Of a stretch of 64,000 nt of DNA, positions 46,310-57,640 are shown piece by piece. A program made the translations under genes and the position numbers. Every line of letters starts with the position of its first letter. Position 1 is the stretch's first letter. The stretch comes from Phyllostachys edulis (Eukaryota; Streptophyta; Magnoliopsida; Poales; Poaceae), in the NCBI GenBank assembly GCA_036346405.1, contig CM070568.1, positions 6,826,221 to 6,890,220 on the forward strand, in the 5' to 3' direction. Below the pieces are notes generated by a model, which saw nothing but the letters and a program-made list of their open reading frames with translations, was not told the origin of the DNA and made no database searches.

Positions 46310-46683
46310 GATGAAATTTCTCAAAGGGATGAGTAGTGGTCGGAGGAGGCATTGAGGTCGGGAAGACAATAAGAGGTCGGAAAGATTTTCTTAGCAAAGA
46401 ACTGAAGAGGATCAGAGGAAGATCTAGAAGCGTAAAAATTCTAAAGCCCAGCAATGGAGATTTTATAGCTTTAGGTCTTTAACTGCAATCTAGAGTTATC
46501 TAAAAAGTCCAACGAACAAAAGCCTCCTTTTGTCCAACGAACAAAAAAAACTCTTAGATTCCCAAGGCAAGTTCTCAACTTTAAAGTGAACATAGACCAC
46601 TTCGTATATCACGTCATGAAATGGGGTCTGCCCGATATGACTTCACCGGAAGAAAAGTGTTCACAAGACCTGTTCATTTAAAG

Positions 46684-46696
46684 TTCGGGGGCTAGC
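46684..46696 (+). other. Polypurine tract of the gypsy element
   Basis: TTCGGGGGCTAGC immediately before the 3' LTR, the usual form in this group of plant gypsy elements. Confidence 0.7.
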
Positions 46697-47433
46697 TGAC
46701 AAGGATTAAAACCTCTATGTATTATCTTAATACATAATAAAAGACCATACATCTTCATGGTCGTAACCCCTAAGGCTAACGACCTCACTGGTCGTAAGGA
46801 TTCCAGAGGTTACATAAGGGTACCCTGGTCGGACAAGGTCCTGCACCTAGTCTTCGACCAGGTAGTTGCTCGGAAAAGCTATGAACTGGTATCTATAACT
46901 GATCCCAAGTATATTCTTACCATGCGATGAATATAGCATGTGCCGTATACTTCATGTCACACGGTTACATAGTCCTAAATACGCTGACAACAACCATGAT
47001 ACAGTTGAGTGTCTCTAAGACACTTAACCGCAGAGCAGTTAACATATTGTTAACTGACGCCTCACCTCGACCAGTCGCAACACTTCACCAGGGACGCCTT
47101 CTCCAGGAGTAACTGCCACCCCTTTGAAAGTTATTTAAAGGTGGAGCATAGAAGACCAAAAGGGGAGGGAAAAAGAGGCACACAAAGAAGCTAAGGGATA
47201 TCGAGAAGCACATCGATAATCACAATCTGGTATGAGACAGACAAGATTGCATCATCAGATTAGAGCATAGGAATCTTCATATTCAGTGTCATTAGGATTA
47301 GTCCCAAGTCAGGTCGTAAGCACCCCCTTGTAAATCCAGTTCATATCAATAAAGAGCAGCCCCATTCTATCCCAGGAAATATCACGTCATTTTCCTCCTT
47401 TATTTCGTAAGATCGACGACTCGATCGTCGACA
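46697..47433 (+). repeat. 3' LTR of the gypsy element
   Basis: TGACAAGGATTAAAACC...GATCGTCGACA, 737 bp, partner of 16704-17439. Confidence 0.85.
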
Positions 47434-47800
47434 GAACTGTCTATGATATTCTTTTATATTGCTAAATCTATTTCTATTTATTGGCTAGCCTCAGGAAATG
47501 CTAGCCATGCCCTCTGAAACAAGCTGAAGCACAACAAGTTGCATACATCCAATTCACATTCATTTCAGAAACAAGCACATCCAATTCGCATTCATTTCAG
47601 AAACAAGCACATCCGATTCACAAATCAATTAACTAAAATTAACCATTAATGTACATTTACACACATGTACCATTAAGTTCAATTTTATCCCAATCAACTT
47701 CAATCTACATTGTGGAATGCCCCATCTAGATTTATGATTAAATTCGTGCTTATATAAATTGGTAAGTATGAAATAATTATTGCAAGATTGACAAACCTGA
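47434..47800 (-). repeat. CACTA 3' region, first copy
   Basis: After one remaining subterminal unit (GAACTGTCTATGATATTC), 47440-47690 matches 51720-51960 in the same orientation (CTATTTATTGGCTAGCCT-AGGAAATGCTAGCC and ATTTCAGAAACAAGCACATC). A 32-base stretch (CATCCAATTC-CATTCATTTC...) is repeated in tandem at 47546-47610. It is the 3' untranslated region of the minus-strand gene that follows. Confidence 0.7.
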
Positions 47801-50669
47801 GGATCATTGGTTATCGCGGAACCGATGAGTAGTTGCATGTTGTGGCAAACATAGTATCCACAGAGGTTGCGCAGTCGGTAATTTCGGTGGTAACCGCAAA
47901 AATAGAATTGGTTAGTTCGAGAGGCATTACTACGAAGTATTATATAGGATTAATGTGTACTAGCTAGCGAGTACCGGAAGTTTTAGATCGTGTCGCAGCG
48001 TCCTTCCCTTGGATTTCCGTCCTTTAGCAAAGTACATGGTGAACGACCTATGTGATTCCAAGAAGTTAGCCTTAGCCATTGCAAAGGAAGGAAAGACTAC
48101 CATAGAGTTTCTATGGAGGAAATATGTTTACCTGTTGATTAAATGCTGGACAACTATGGAGTTGTGTTTGGCCCTCTGTAGGGAATCTAAGTATATTATC
48201 GTGTTCCGTTTTGGTATAATTACAATTAGAATCCAGTGGAACCTACACAGGTATGTCACCATGGTCATTAAACCTAAGTTCGTGTTGCTTATAAAGTACA
48301 AATCAACAAGTATAGTCAGTAGTGCAACACTTACTCCTGGTTGTAGGGCAAAAGTATGAATTCCTTGTTGCATTGAGCTAGCAAAAACTCTATAATGTAA
48401 TCCTTGATGAATTTTGCATTCTCCTTGATGGTTTGCTCAGAGACCAAGTGTGGGTCGAGGAAACCTACTAGTGAATTCCTTAATCCGGCTTCCCAAAACA
48501 TGTATCTATATACAAAAGCAAGGAATTATATATAACATTTATCGGTATTACACGAACATTGACCGTGATTGTATACACTTACAGTGTCTAGCATCGCATG
48601 AGTGAGGCGTCGAGGGAGTCTAGGTTGAAGAGATAGAACAAGTCCTCGAAGGTCACCGTGAAGACACAGTCTTGAGCCTCATGGTTCAAATGAACCTTCT
48701 TGAATTTGACGGTGACACCCCGAGCATCGTTGTTCATCCATTTTGTTGGCCTGTTCCATGTACCATGTATGCAATCTCGTGCAAGCCAATCCTAGGGTAG
48801 GGCTATCTAACCTCTCGTCCAACGGCTCACCTAGCACGAGTTTCTAGGCCAACGACAAGAAGGGGATATCAGAATAGGAGTCGACTGTCTTCGATTTGCC
48901 CTTGTTGCCTCGCTTTGTGGAGGTCAACTTCACAAGAGTCGACTGAGCACAAGGTGTAGATGCATCTGATACACCAGGCCCTTGCCGCTTCGGTGCAGGT
49001 AGCTCCAATGCAGTTAGCTCCCGTGGACTTGACACCATTGTAGGACATTCCCGTGAAGTTGACACCGGAGCAGGTAGCTCCAAGCAGATGTTCCTCTTGG
49101 GCCACTGGATGAATGCTCCAACGGCTTGCTCTAGAGTCATGACCTCGTCGTTTGGTGGAATATTCAACGGGACAGCCGTGAAATTGGCATAAACACCTCC
49201 ACATTCTCCTTTGCGAAACCCGGCGTTAGATTTACACCGTGTAGCAAAGGCCCAACACCGGATGGATACACCTGGCCCATATCTCACTTGGAGCTTGCAC
49301 TTCGTAGCCACCTACATAACGATGCAAAATTAGCTACTCCAACAGGCCTATCAATGGATCGAGCATTCCAGAGATAATAATTATTACCTGGATGTCATCG
49401 ACAGGAAATCTATCGTCACCTATTGGGGTAGGGTTAGGGTTGGACGCGCAGCTACTAAGAAGTTTAGGGGGCTGGCTAGCACAGTAGGGGCAGGGGCTTG
49501 CAACTGATTTGGGACTTGCAACTGAACTTCCCTAAGCTTTTCCTCAAAGCTCTACATTTGTCGTTGCGTCGTAGCTCTGACGCGATCATCGATCTCATCT
49601 CTGAGGGATTCAGTGATCTCATCTTTGAGGGATTCACGAATCTCCTCTCATAGCTTTGCATCACGCTCGGCTTTGGCTCTCTTCCAACTCCGGTACAATT
49701 CGGAGTCCACTCAGAACCAATCTTTCCATGGAACATAAAGACCAGCGCCTCTCGTGCGACCTAGGTGCTCATTGTTTCCCAGGGCCGTGGGGAGTATATA
49801 TCTCTCTCTGTCTGCCTGGAATGAGCCTTGGGAAGATTGTGCACTCAGCGTTACCTGCAATAGCCCGACATGTCATTTCACTTCCTATGAAGTTATGGAG
49901 TAATTACAAACCAGGTAGTTCGATATCATACCAGGCGTTGGGACACTTCCTCGTCTGCAGGGTTTGGAAAGGAGATTTCCCCCGTAGACAGGGTACATAA
50001 CCTCCCCATTAATCAGTTTTGGGCGCGCTCATCAGTGATCTCGGCAAATGGCGGGGAGACATTTGAACGGTTTGCCTGCTGGTCCTGATCCTTCCATATC
50101 GGAATTTTACCCACATATCCAGCGGTGCTGAGTCTCTGGGGGTGCTTGTTTTTTTTCTAGAGGGTCCTGTGCATCACACTTTCACTCCTAAAATTATATG
50201 TCGTCTCCTTCGCTACAAACTCGGCCCAGTACTCTTCCAAGAACGGATACTTGTGGAAGGGCCTCAGATCCTTCTCCACATAGTTCTTGATAAGCGTGCT
50301 CTTGAAGTTCATCCACGCTTTGCACGCCTGTAGCAACGCGTGTTGTCGCACGGAGTCCTAGCGTTGTTCCGGGATCTCGAATGACTGGAAAATATCCGTC
50401 AGCAGCTCACCTTTCTGTTCTTTGGTCAACTCCTTCTACAAATCGTAGGTGATGTTGACCTGTTCTCGTGCAACTATTCTGACTGTTCTCTGGAATGCAG
50501 ACGCTGCTCGGCGAGGATTGATAGGGGTACTAGACTGATCGACCTCCGTAATGGTAAATCGGCCAACGGGCCTTTTCAATATTCATCTTCTTCCACCACG
50601 CTTGGATATTCTAGAGAACGGTGCATCAGACACATGAGGCAACGATGACGAAGAATGAGCGGAAGACAT
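47800..50669 (-). pseudogene. CACTA second protein: Transposase_24-like region plus C48 (Ulp1-like) peptidase, broken
   Basis: The ATG at 50669 starts MSSAHSSSSLPHVSDAPFSR. After frameshifts, 50351-50157 encodes HALLQACKAWMNFKSTLIKN and FHKYPFLEEYWAEFVAKET, typical of the plant En/Spm 'Transposase_24' protein. It is followed by a charged coiled-coil segment (~49680-49500) and the GAFIQWPKRNICLEL block at ~49105. The C-terminus is a cysteine peptidase of family C48. His in CRFHWILIVI (codon 48236-48238), Asp in YLDSLQRAKH (48185-48187) and Cys in NLCGYYVCHNM (47860-47862) can all be seen in the right order, though in different frames and separated by stops and intron-like gaps. C48 domains are common in grass CACTA second proteins; their role in transposition is not established. 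Confidence 0.75.
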
Positions 50670-51565
50670 CTTCATAAGAAATAGAAGTTCTGACATGCAT
50701 GAACATATTATCATAAGATTCGATCTCTATGTGTATAGGTATACACACCAATTAATAATAATTGGGATATGTAGGGAAGAAATTAGGACCAATACAATGA
50801 CATAATTGACATAAACATGTAAATCCTCCAAGTCATTTAAAAGGAATAATATGCTCAACATAAACATCATGTGAACAAATGAAATTAGCATAAAGCTAAG
50901 ATTTAACATTTTGATATTACTCTTAGATGTAGAGTAAGTATTCCAATTAGAGCTCAAGTTCAAACCCGATTATCAAAATAATTTCAGTACAAGACTATTA
51001 TCATCACAGAGCATCCATCTCAAGCCCACCACACCACATTGCAATATATTCCAGTAGCAGTATCAAAACAAATACCATATGAATCACTGACTAGAACAAA
51101 TACAAATTCCTAAAACAAGTACAACACCTCATACTACTCGGTGTTTGAACCAAATACCAACGCAATTATCATGAGTCAATGAGGACCATGACAGATTATT
51201 GATAGAAAGAGTGAGGGAAAGGGGCGTCAGGGTTGGCAACTCGACATTGGTTACCTTTGGGCATCAAGGAGAAGGGCGAGCAGGGAGCAGTACCGGAGGA
51301 GCAGGGCAGCGTCGAAGGGGAGGCACGTCGGGCTCGGGGGAGGAGGCGCGGCGAGCTCGGGGGAGGAGGCACGCCGGGCTCGAGGAGGAGGCGGCATCAA
51401 GGACGGCGTCGATGGGCTCGGGGGAGGAATCGCGCTGGGCTCGAGGAGGATGCGGCGTCGAGGACGGCGGCAACGGGCTCGGGGGAGGAGGGAGGAGTTG
51501 AGAAACTTAATCGTTTGAGTGGAGGGCGCGGGCAAACCCTAGAGTCTGAATATAAATAGGGATGG
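50670..51565 (-). promoter_or_regulatory. 5' region of the CACTA second gene, with GC-rich minisatellite
   Basis: 50700-51190 is AT-rich and featureless. 51290-51500 is a minisatellite built from GGCTCG(G/A)GG(A)GGAGG-type units, about six imperfect copies. On the minus strand the order CTATTTATATTC (about 51548-51559) then CTAGGGTTTG (about 51535-51544) looks like a TATA region followed by a telo-box, a common plant 5' UTR element. These would drive the gene starting at 50669. The open frames seen in the minisatellite in several directions are composition artefacts. Confidence 0.45.
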
Positions 51566-51735
51566 ATATCACAGACGGTTCTAAAGTAGAACCATCTGTG
51601 ATATGTGATGTGTCACAGACGGTTCCAATCAACAACCGTCTGTGATATATGATGTATCACAGATGGTTTTTACCAAGGAACCGTCTGTGATATATAATCA
51701 CAGACGATTTGTAGATGAAACCGTCTGTGATATTA
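51566..51735. repeat. Internal subterminal-repeat array of CACTA
   Basis: Seven or more copies of ATCACAGACGG / CCGTCTGTGAT in hairpin pairs, like the arrays at both ends of the element, but here in the middle, between the two genes. It lacks a CACTACTACA terminus. It is followed by a second copy of the 3' region (51720-51960). Confidence 0.85.
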
Positions 51736-51952
51736 TTTTGTATTGGTTAATCTAGTTCTATTTATTGGCTAGCCTAAGGAAATGCTAGCCATACCCTCTA
51801 AAACAAGCAGAAAACACAACAAGTACATGTATATACACCCAATTCACATCCATTTCAGAAACAAGCACATCCATTTCACAGTATAAATCAATTAACTCAA
51901 ATGAACTAAAATTAACCATTCATCAGAGTGTACATATACACACATTGTTCAA

Positions 51953-54900
51953 TTAATCTTTAAAAATTAGCCCTTCATGATGATCGACGCGTATGTAGCT
52001 AGTTTCGTCATGTTCTTCTTCCTTGACCCTTATGCCGTTTCTGAAAGGAGGCAACTCGTCAAATTGATTGTATTCTTCCTCGTCCACTACATTATCAACT
52101 CCGACAATCCTCCTTTTTCCATGAAGAACTACGTGGCGCGTCTTATTTGCCTGATCGGTTACATAGAAGACTTGAACAACTTGGTTAGCGAGTACGAATG
52201 GTTCGTCTTTGTATCCGACACGTTCGAGATCCACGGTAGTGACGCCGTACTTGTCGACATTCACCTATGCTAGATGGACCCAACGACACCGAAATAGGGG
52301 GATCTTGAAAAGCACGTAGTCGAGCTCCCATATCTCCTCTATGAGTCCATAGTAGGAGGTCCTCAGCCCATCGGTACTGAATGCATCTATGCGGACACCG
52401 TTGTTCTGATTAGTGCTCTTTATATCTTGAGACTGCGTATAGAATGTGTACCCATTTATGTCGTATCCTCGTCATGTCACAACTGTAAATATTGACCCTT
52501 TTGCCAACCATGTCAGCATATCACTTGACGAGCTCCTAGCGAGTCGCTCCTTCAACCATTGGTTAAACCGACTATTGTGTTGTCTCATGATCCAAACATT
52601 CGGCCGCTCTGGATTTTGTTACCGAAGCATGTCCTTGTGCTGGTCGATATACGGGGACACTTCAGTCATGTGTTGCAAGACCGTGAAATGGGCTTGAGCA
52701 TACGCATTCATATCTGGAGTGATTGCTTTCCTTCTGATAGTCCTGATACCCTCGAGCCTCCCCTTATGGCGAGATCGAGGCACACCTATCGGTTCGACCT
52801 AAGCCAAGTAATCGACACAGAACTCAATGACCTCTTCGGTTGCATAACCTTCAATGATGCTGCCCTTCGGCCAAGATCGATTCCGTACATAGGACTTGAG
52901 AATTCCCATTAACCTCTCAAACGGGTACTTGCTACGTAGGAACACGAGCCCACACATCTTTATCTCCCTCACAATGCGAACAATGAGATGGACCATGATA
53001 TCAAAAACGACAGAGGGAAATACATCTCAAGATCACATAGAGTCGTTACCACCTTGTCCTGCAAAGCATCTAGTCCTTCGGGATCGATGACCTTTTGAGC
53101 AATTGTGTTAAAGAAATAACACAGTCTCATGATTGTCTCTCAGACCTTGATTGACAAAATACTTTTAATTGCAACAGGGAGCATTTGTGTCATCAGCACA
53201 TGACAATAATGAGACTTCATGCCAATTAACTTCAAATCTTCCATCGAAACAAGTTTCTTCATGTTGACGGAGTAACCGGACGGAATTTTCACACAATACA
53301 AGCACTAGCACAGTTCAGTTCTCTCGGCCTTGGACAGAGTGTAGCAAGCAGGGGGGTACGTTCGTTCTTTATCGGTCTTTGTTGGTGCTAACTCAGGTTT
53401 GATGTCCATATCAACCAAGTCAAGCCGTGTGTTGACATCATCTTTTGTTTTGTCACGAATGTTCAGTAAGAGACCAATCAAGCTGTCACATACATTCTTC
53501 TCTACGTGCATGACGTCGATGCAGTGGTGAACTTTTAGGTGCTCCCAATAAGGTAAGTCCCAAAATATTGATCTCTTCTTTCAGATGTTCTTCTTATGGG
53601 TCCTCGATTTACGTCCATTTCCGAGCACAACATCTAAATCCTTAACCATATCATAGACCTCTTTTCCACTTAAATACCTTGGAGCTGAACTGTCCTCCTT
53701 CTCTCCGTCGAATTGTTTCTTCATCCTGCGGTATGGGTGAGCCCTCCGAAGGAACCGACGGTGACGCATGTACACGGTTTTACGCGAGTGATTAAGCCAC
53801 ACACTCTCAGTATTATCTAAGCAGTGAGTACAGGCTTTGGCCCTTTTTGTACTCTGGCCCGACAGGTTAGCAAGGGCAAAATAATCATTTATGGTGCAGA
53901 ATAACAAGGAACGTAAAGTGAAGTTCTCTCGTTTGTATGCATCCCATACCTGTACCCCTTCAATCCATAGTATTTTTAGATCTTCCATCAATAGTGCTAG
54001 GTACACATTAATATCATTCCCATGTTGCTTCGGCTCTTGAATAAGTATCGACAGCAAAATATACTTCCGCTTTATACACAACCAAGGAGAAAGGTTGTAG
54101 ATACAGAGCGTCATGGGCCAAGTGCTATGTCGGCTGCTCTTGTTACCGAAAGGATTCATTCCATCTGTACTCAATCAAAATCTTATATTCCTCGGTTCTG
54201 CACCGAAGTCTGCAAACCTCCTATCGATGTTTCTCCACTAGGCGGAATCAGTAGGGTGTCTTAGCTTTTCGTCATTCTTACACTCCTCTCAGTGCCAATG
54301 CAACAGTTTTGCATTCTTTGGGTTCGCAAAAAACCGCTTCAAACGGGGAATTACAAGAAGATACCACGCCACCTTAGCAGGAGGTCTTTTCTTCACCTCG
54401 ATCCCTTGTCGTCATCTGATTCATTCTTACGCTTGTATCGGGATAAGTTGCACACCGGACATATATGCATGTTTGTATACTTGTTACGGTAGAGGATATA
54501 GTCGTTCGGACATGCATGTATTCTTTCTACTTCCATTCCCAATAGACAAAGAACCTTCTTGGCTTTGTAAGTGGTTTTGGGCAACTCATTTCCCTCTGTA
54601 AGCATGTCCGCTAAGAGATCTAACAGCCCCGTGAAACTCTTGTCGGACCAACCGTTGCTTGCCTTCAATTTCAGCAGTTCAAGCACAGATGACAATCTTG
54701 TGTATTCCGGCTTGCAGCCCAGGAACAAAGGTTTCTCTGAGTCCTCCATCAAGCCTTGGAATTTAACATACTCCCTCTCATCACAGTTCCCTTCTACATC
54801 GCGAAGCATCTGATCTAGATTGTCATCATCGTGCAGCCTATCCGAATTGGAACCACAATCGACATCATCCGGTGGCATATCATTGACTTCCTGTATAATA

Positions 54901-55142
54901 TGCTCTTCACTGTGACTGGTCCAACGTGTATAACCCTTTTTGAAACCCCTTTGAATCAAGTGTGCTTCGATCTGCGCTCGGTTCTTAAATATCTTCAGAT
55001 TCTTGTAATCAATACATGGACGGTACATATATTCCGCCCCCTTATTCAACATATCCTCCTCGGCAGCTCTTGTAAAAGCAGACACGCCATTAATGTACTC
55101 TTCACTCACACGGTTCTCAACATACATCCAGCTTCGATTCAT
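51953..55142 (-). pseudogene. CACTA TNP2-type transposase, broken
   Basis: The ATG at 55142 begins MNRSWMYVENRVSEEYINGV, the transposase-associated domain; the block continues open to 54393 (CLLGMEVERIHACPNDYILY; CPVCNLSRYKRK), the start of Transposase_21. The core follows in shifted frames (MSTDGMNPFGNKSSRHSTWP; VWDAYKRENFTLRSLLFCTI; GQSTKRAKACTHCLDN; LPYWEHLKVHHCIDVMHVEK). A DUF4218-like part (YFPLSFFDIMVHLIVRIVRE; RNRSWPKGSIIEGY) and a DUF4216-like end (TTVDLERVGYKDEPFVLANQ) close at a stop at 51953. The product would bind and cut the element ends. At least eight stops or frameshifts make it non-functional. Confidence 0.9.
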
Positions 55143-56074
55143 CACAAGGTTCGTATTGAAAACCCTGGAAATAAATAAAAAGTACTTCAAAAGTGTATTT
55201 TCTAAGGCTTAATTACGCTTTCCAACAGAGAAAGTGTATTTTTCTCTGAACTAAAAGTGACTTTTTTCATTTTTACATTTTTCCGGATTTTATTAACTTA
55301 CATATGGGCCCTACTTGTAAGTGACTCACTTTTTATTTCATAATTTTATTTATAAAATCTATGACGGTCCCACATGTCATAGACTCATTAGTTTATTAAC
55401 TAAATGATTAAAAACAGTAGGATTTGAAGCTCAAATTGGGCTCAGGGTGACATCGCATTGCTAATAGTCGTGGCTTGGGGCCCTAAGGTTGCCTGAGGCG
55501 AACCGACAGTGATGTCCCGTGGCGACGCTACGGGCTTCACTAGCGATTTCGGCATAAACGCCTAAAACTACTCAAACTAAAGGATGCTTATGCTCCAGTA
55601 GTTCACCTCGATCACGAGGAAGGTGTCAATAAAGTCGGGGAAGGTCCAAGGCGGCTAGTCGAAGTCAGAGAAGGCCTAAGGTGGCTGGTCATCGGTGAAC
55701 AGAGGCGACGGCGGCAAGCTCCTCGGTGATAGGTCTTCTCGATGGAAATAAACTCAAACCAAGCGCATGCACAGCTTTAGGGGGACATATAGGTGGGGAA
55801 ATCGACCTTGGTGGGGTCAAGGACTCACCGGAGAAGAGTTGGCGTCAATGGTGGCGGCGGTGACAGAGAGGTCCACGGTGACAGAGAGGCGTGGGTGACA
55901 ATAGCTGAAATGGACCACACGAATGGGCTCAGTGAGGTGAGGCGATACTCAAACCAGGCACGGAGTGGCGATGGACTCACCGGGCTTGGAGATCTCCTGC
56001 GGTTACCGTAGCGTCAGAGATGGAGATCAAGAAGACTCTGTTGGGGAGCAATGTACACTGCACCGTTTGTGATG
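55143..56074 (-). promoter_or_regulatory. 5' region of the CACTA transposase gene
   Basis: AT-rich to 55440, then GC-rich (55480-56040) with GGTGGCGGCGGTGACAGAG and similar runs, the same layout as upstream of the second gene. No clear start site is assigned. I see no additional gene. Confidence 0.4.
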
Positions 56075-56418
56075 AGTTAATTATCACGGACGATTTTCAA
56101 CAAGAACAGTCTATGATATGTAGTAATATCACAGACGGTTCATGTTGAAAACCGTCTGTGAAGTATTATAGACGGTTCTCACAAAAAACCGTATGTGATA
56201 TTGGGTAATATCATAGACGGTTTTGGTCGAATCGCTCGTGATACTCACGACGGTTTTCACAGAACGATCGTGATATTACCTCTTTATAGACAGTTTTTAG
56301 CGCGGAAAGTAACACAGATGGTCGGTAAACAAAAATCGTCTGTGATTGTGCTTAATATAGACGGTTTTGATGAACCATCTGTGATCAGACGTCCAGTATT
56401 AGCATGTTTGTAGTAGTG
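56075..56418. repeat. Right terminal and subterminal repeat array of CACTA
   Basis: About a dozen diverged copies of ATCACAGACGG / CCGTCTGTGAT, ending in TGTAGTAGTG. Several copies carry C-to-T or G-to-A changes (ATAGACGG, CGTATGTGAT). Confidence 0.85.
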
Positions 56419-56421
56419 TAT

Positions 56422-56837
56422 AATGTTAACGAGGTTTGTCAATTTCTTCAGGCTCCATCTGACATTCATTGGTCTATGGTCAAAAGAATTTTGCGCTATC
56501 TTCATAATACTGCTCATCTTGGGCTGGTTCTGTGAAAAACAACATCATCTTTGGTAAGTGCATTTTCTGACGCCGATTGGGCTGGATGCCCAGATGACCG
56601 GCAGAGTACAGGACGACATGTTGTGTTTCTTGGATCCAATCTTGTTTCCTGGAGCTCACGGAAACAGCCCACTGTTTCTAGATCGAGTACTGAGGCAGAG
56701 TATTAATTAGTAGCCAATGCAACTGCTGAGATTTTGTGGATTCAAGTGATCAACTCGCCGATGTGTTCACCAAACCATTGCCAATACAACTATTCATCCG
56801 ATTCAGAAACAATCTCAACATGTCTTCATCACGTCGA
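56422..56837 (+). pseudogene. copia-2 RNase H, right of CACTA
   Basis: Resumes the copia-2 pol after CACTA: NVNEVCQFLQAPSDIHWSMV, KRILRYLHNTAHLGLVL, a stop (56533-56535), AFSDADWAGCPDDRQSTGRH, VVFLGSNLVSWSSRKQPTVS, RSSTEAEY, a stop (56704-56706), and NATAEILWIQ. This is the standard copia RNase H with SDADWAG and TEAEY. A deletion then removes most of the remaining domain before the polypurine tract. Confidence 0.85.
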
Positions 56838-56850
56838 GATTGAGGGAGTG
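56838..56850 (+). other. Polypurine tract of copia-2
   Basis: AGATTGAGGGAGTG abuts the 3' LTR. Confidence 0.75.
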
Positions 56851-57082
56851 TGTTATGATATGTTGTATTAGAGATATATTCAGTTGTATAGCTTGAGATA
56901 TATTCGGTTGTATAGTTTGTAAAGGAATCTATCTCCAGATTGAGTATCTGTCTCCATATCGTATTCGGTCTATTCTGCTGGAGATAAGAGTTGTAATCGG
57001 ATTCCTGTTCATGGTCCGACAACATAAATAGAAACCAGCACGACCGGTTGGTCATTGCAGCATTACGGCAAATCTGTTTACA
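56851..57082 (+). repeat. 3' LTR of copia-2
   Basis: TGTTATGATATG...TCTGTTTACA, 232 bp, partner of 11217-11449. Confidence 0.9.
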
Positions 57083-57640
57083 AACCTTAGTACAAAACAA
57101 GATCCTAACGGCAGAAAACCTAGCGATACGAGGGTGGCTACACCTTCATGCCTGCTTTGCAACCGTCACCACGAAACAGGATACCACCTCAGCCTCTGCT
57201 GCCCTTTCGCCTTGGGGGTGTGGACTCTAGTGCTAGGATGATACAACTTTGACATCCTTCAACGCTTCCAACCCTCCGACTATGCCAACTTCATCGATCG
57301 GTGGAAACAGGCTTCCAAAGCCGTCCCAAAAGCCCAAAGACGTCATTTCAACGGCATAGTAATCTACATCACGTGGAATGTTTGAAAAGAGCCAAACCGT
57401 TGAGTATTCTAGAACCAACAAACTACGGTGGGTGAGGTTGCAATGCACATTAAGGAGCGTTAAGGAGGCCATTGAGCAAAGGAAAAGGGCATTCCGCGAA
57501 ATTTGATTAGGGACATTTCCTACTTTTGTAGTCCTAGCCTTCTTATCGGCTAGTGTTGTATACCCTTTTTTCATGGGCTCGTCGCCCACCTCTGTTGTAT
57601 TGCTTGTAAATCTCTTTCCCTTCTTTAATTGATTAGGAGA
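57083..57640 (+). pseudogene. LINE fragment 3, 3' end
   Basis: Starts at once as LVQNKILTAENLAIRGWLHL, the zinc-binding C-terminal region of plant LINE reverse transcriptases. Then, in shifted frames, come KQASKAVPKAQRRHFNGIVI, YITWNV and KEAIEQRKRAFREI, typical of the LINE C-terminus. The Cys/His ligands are partly lost. A T-rich tail without an obvious poly-A end follows. It continues LINE fragment 2 across the copia-2 nest. Confidence 0.65.

Larger units (their letters stand above)
16704..47433 (+). mobile_element. Ty3/gypsy LTR retrotransposon, Tat-like, with antisense gene
   Basis: LTRs of 736-737 bp (16704-17439; 46697-47433) enclose gag and pol on the plus strand and a spliced gene on the opposite strand between pol and the 3' LTR. 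It is about 11.6 kb without the nested copia-3. Tat-lineage marks are a second, archaeal-type RNase H after the RT-RNase H, an extra region between integrase and 3' LTR, and a TGGCGC...-type primer site. The flanks GATCC and GAACT match at three of five positions. Insertion was into the subterminal repeats of the CACTA element. LTR divergence is low, about one in twenty by eye over the first 180 bases. Confidence 0.85.
16368..56418 (-). mobile_element. CACTA (En/Spm) transposon, composite, split by a gypsy element
   Basis: Ends are CACTACTACAGAAAAGG (16368) and the complement of CACTACTACAAACATGC (to 56418). The 3-bp target duplication TAT (16365-16367 and 56419-56421) is exact and falls within the copia-2 RT. 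It spans 40,051 bp, or about 9.3 kb after removing the gypsy insertion. Arrays of ATCACAGACGG / CCGTCTGTGAT subterminal repeats lie at both ends and also in the middle (51566-51735). Both genes are on the minus strand: a TNP2-type transposase and a second protein with a Transposase_24-like region and a C48 (Ulp1-like) peptidase. Both carry stops. Confidence 0.9.
11217..57082 (+). mobile_element. Ty1/copia LTR retrotransposon, split by nested insertions (copia-2)
   Basis: LTRs of 232-233 bp (11217-11449 and 56851-57082) enclose a single copia gag-pol read on the plus strand. A 40-kb CACTA element and a 1.35-kb fold-back element interrupt it. Without these the element is about 4.5 kb, a normal small copia. 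The primer site is perfect and the polypurine tract is in place. The flanking pentamers GAGCT and AACCT agree at only three of five positions, so a target duplication is not demonstrated. The LTRs differ at about 16 of 232 positions by eye. Confidence 0.85.

Noticed and set aside
51199..51559. Overlapping frames on both strands in the CACTA GC-rich promoter
   Set aside because: Minisatellite repeat composition explains them.
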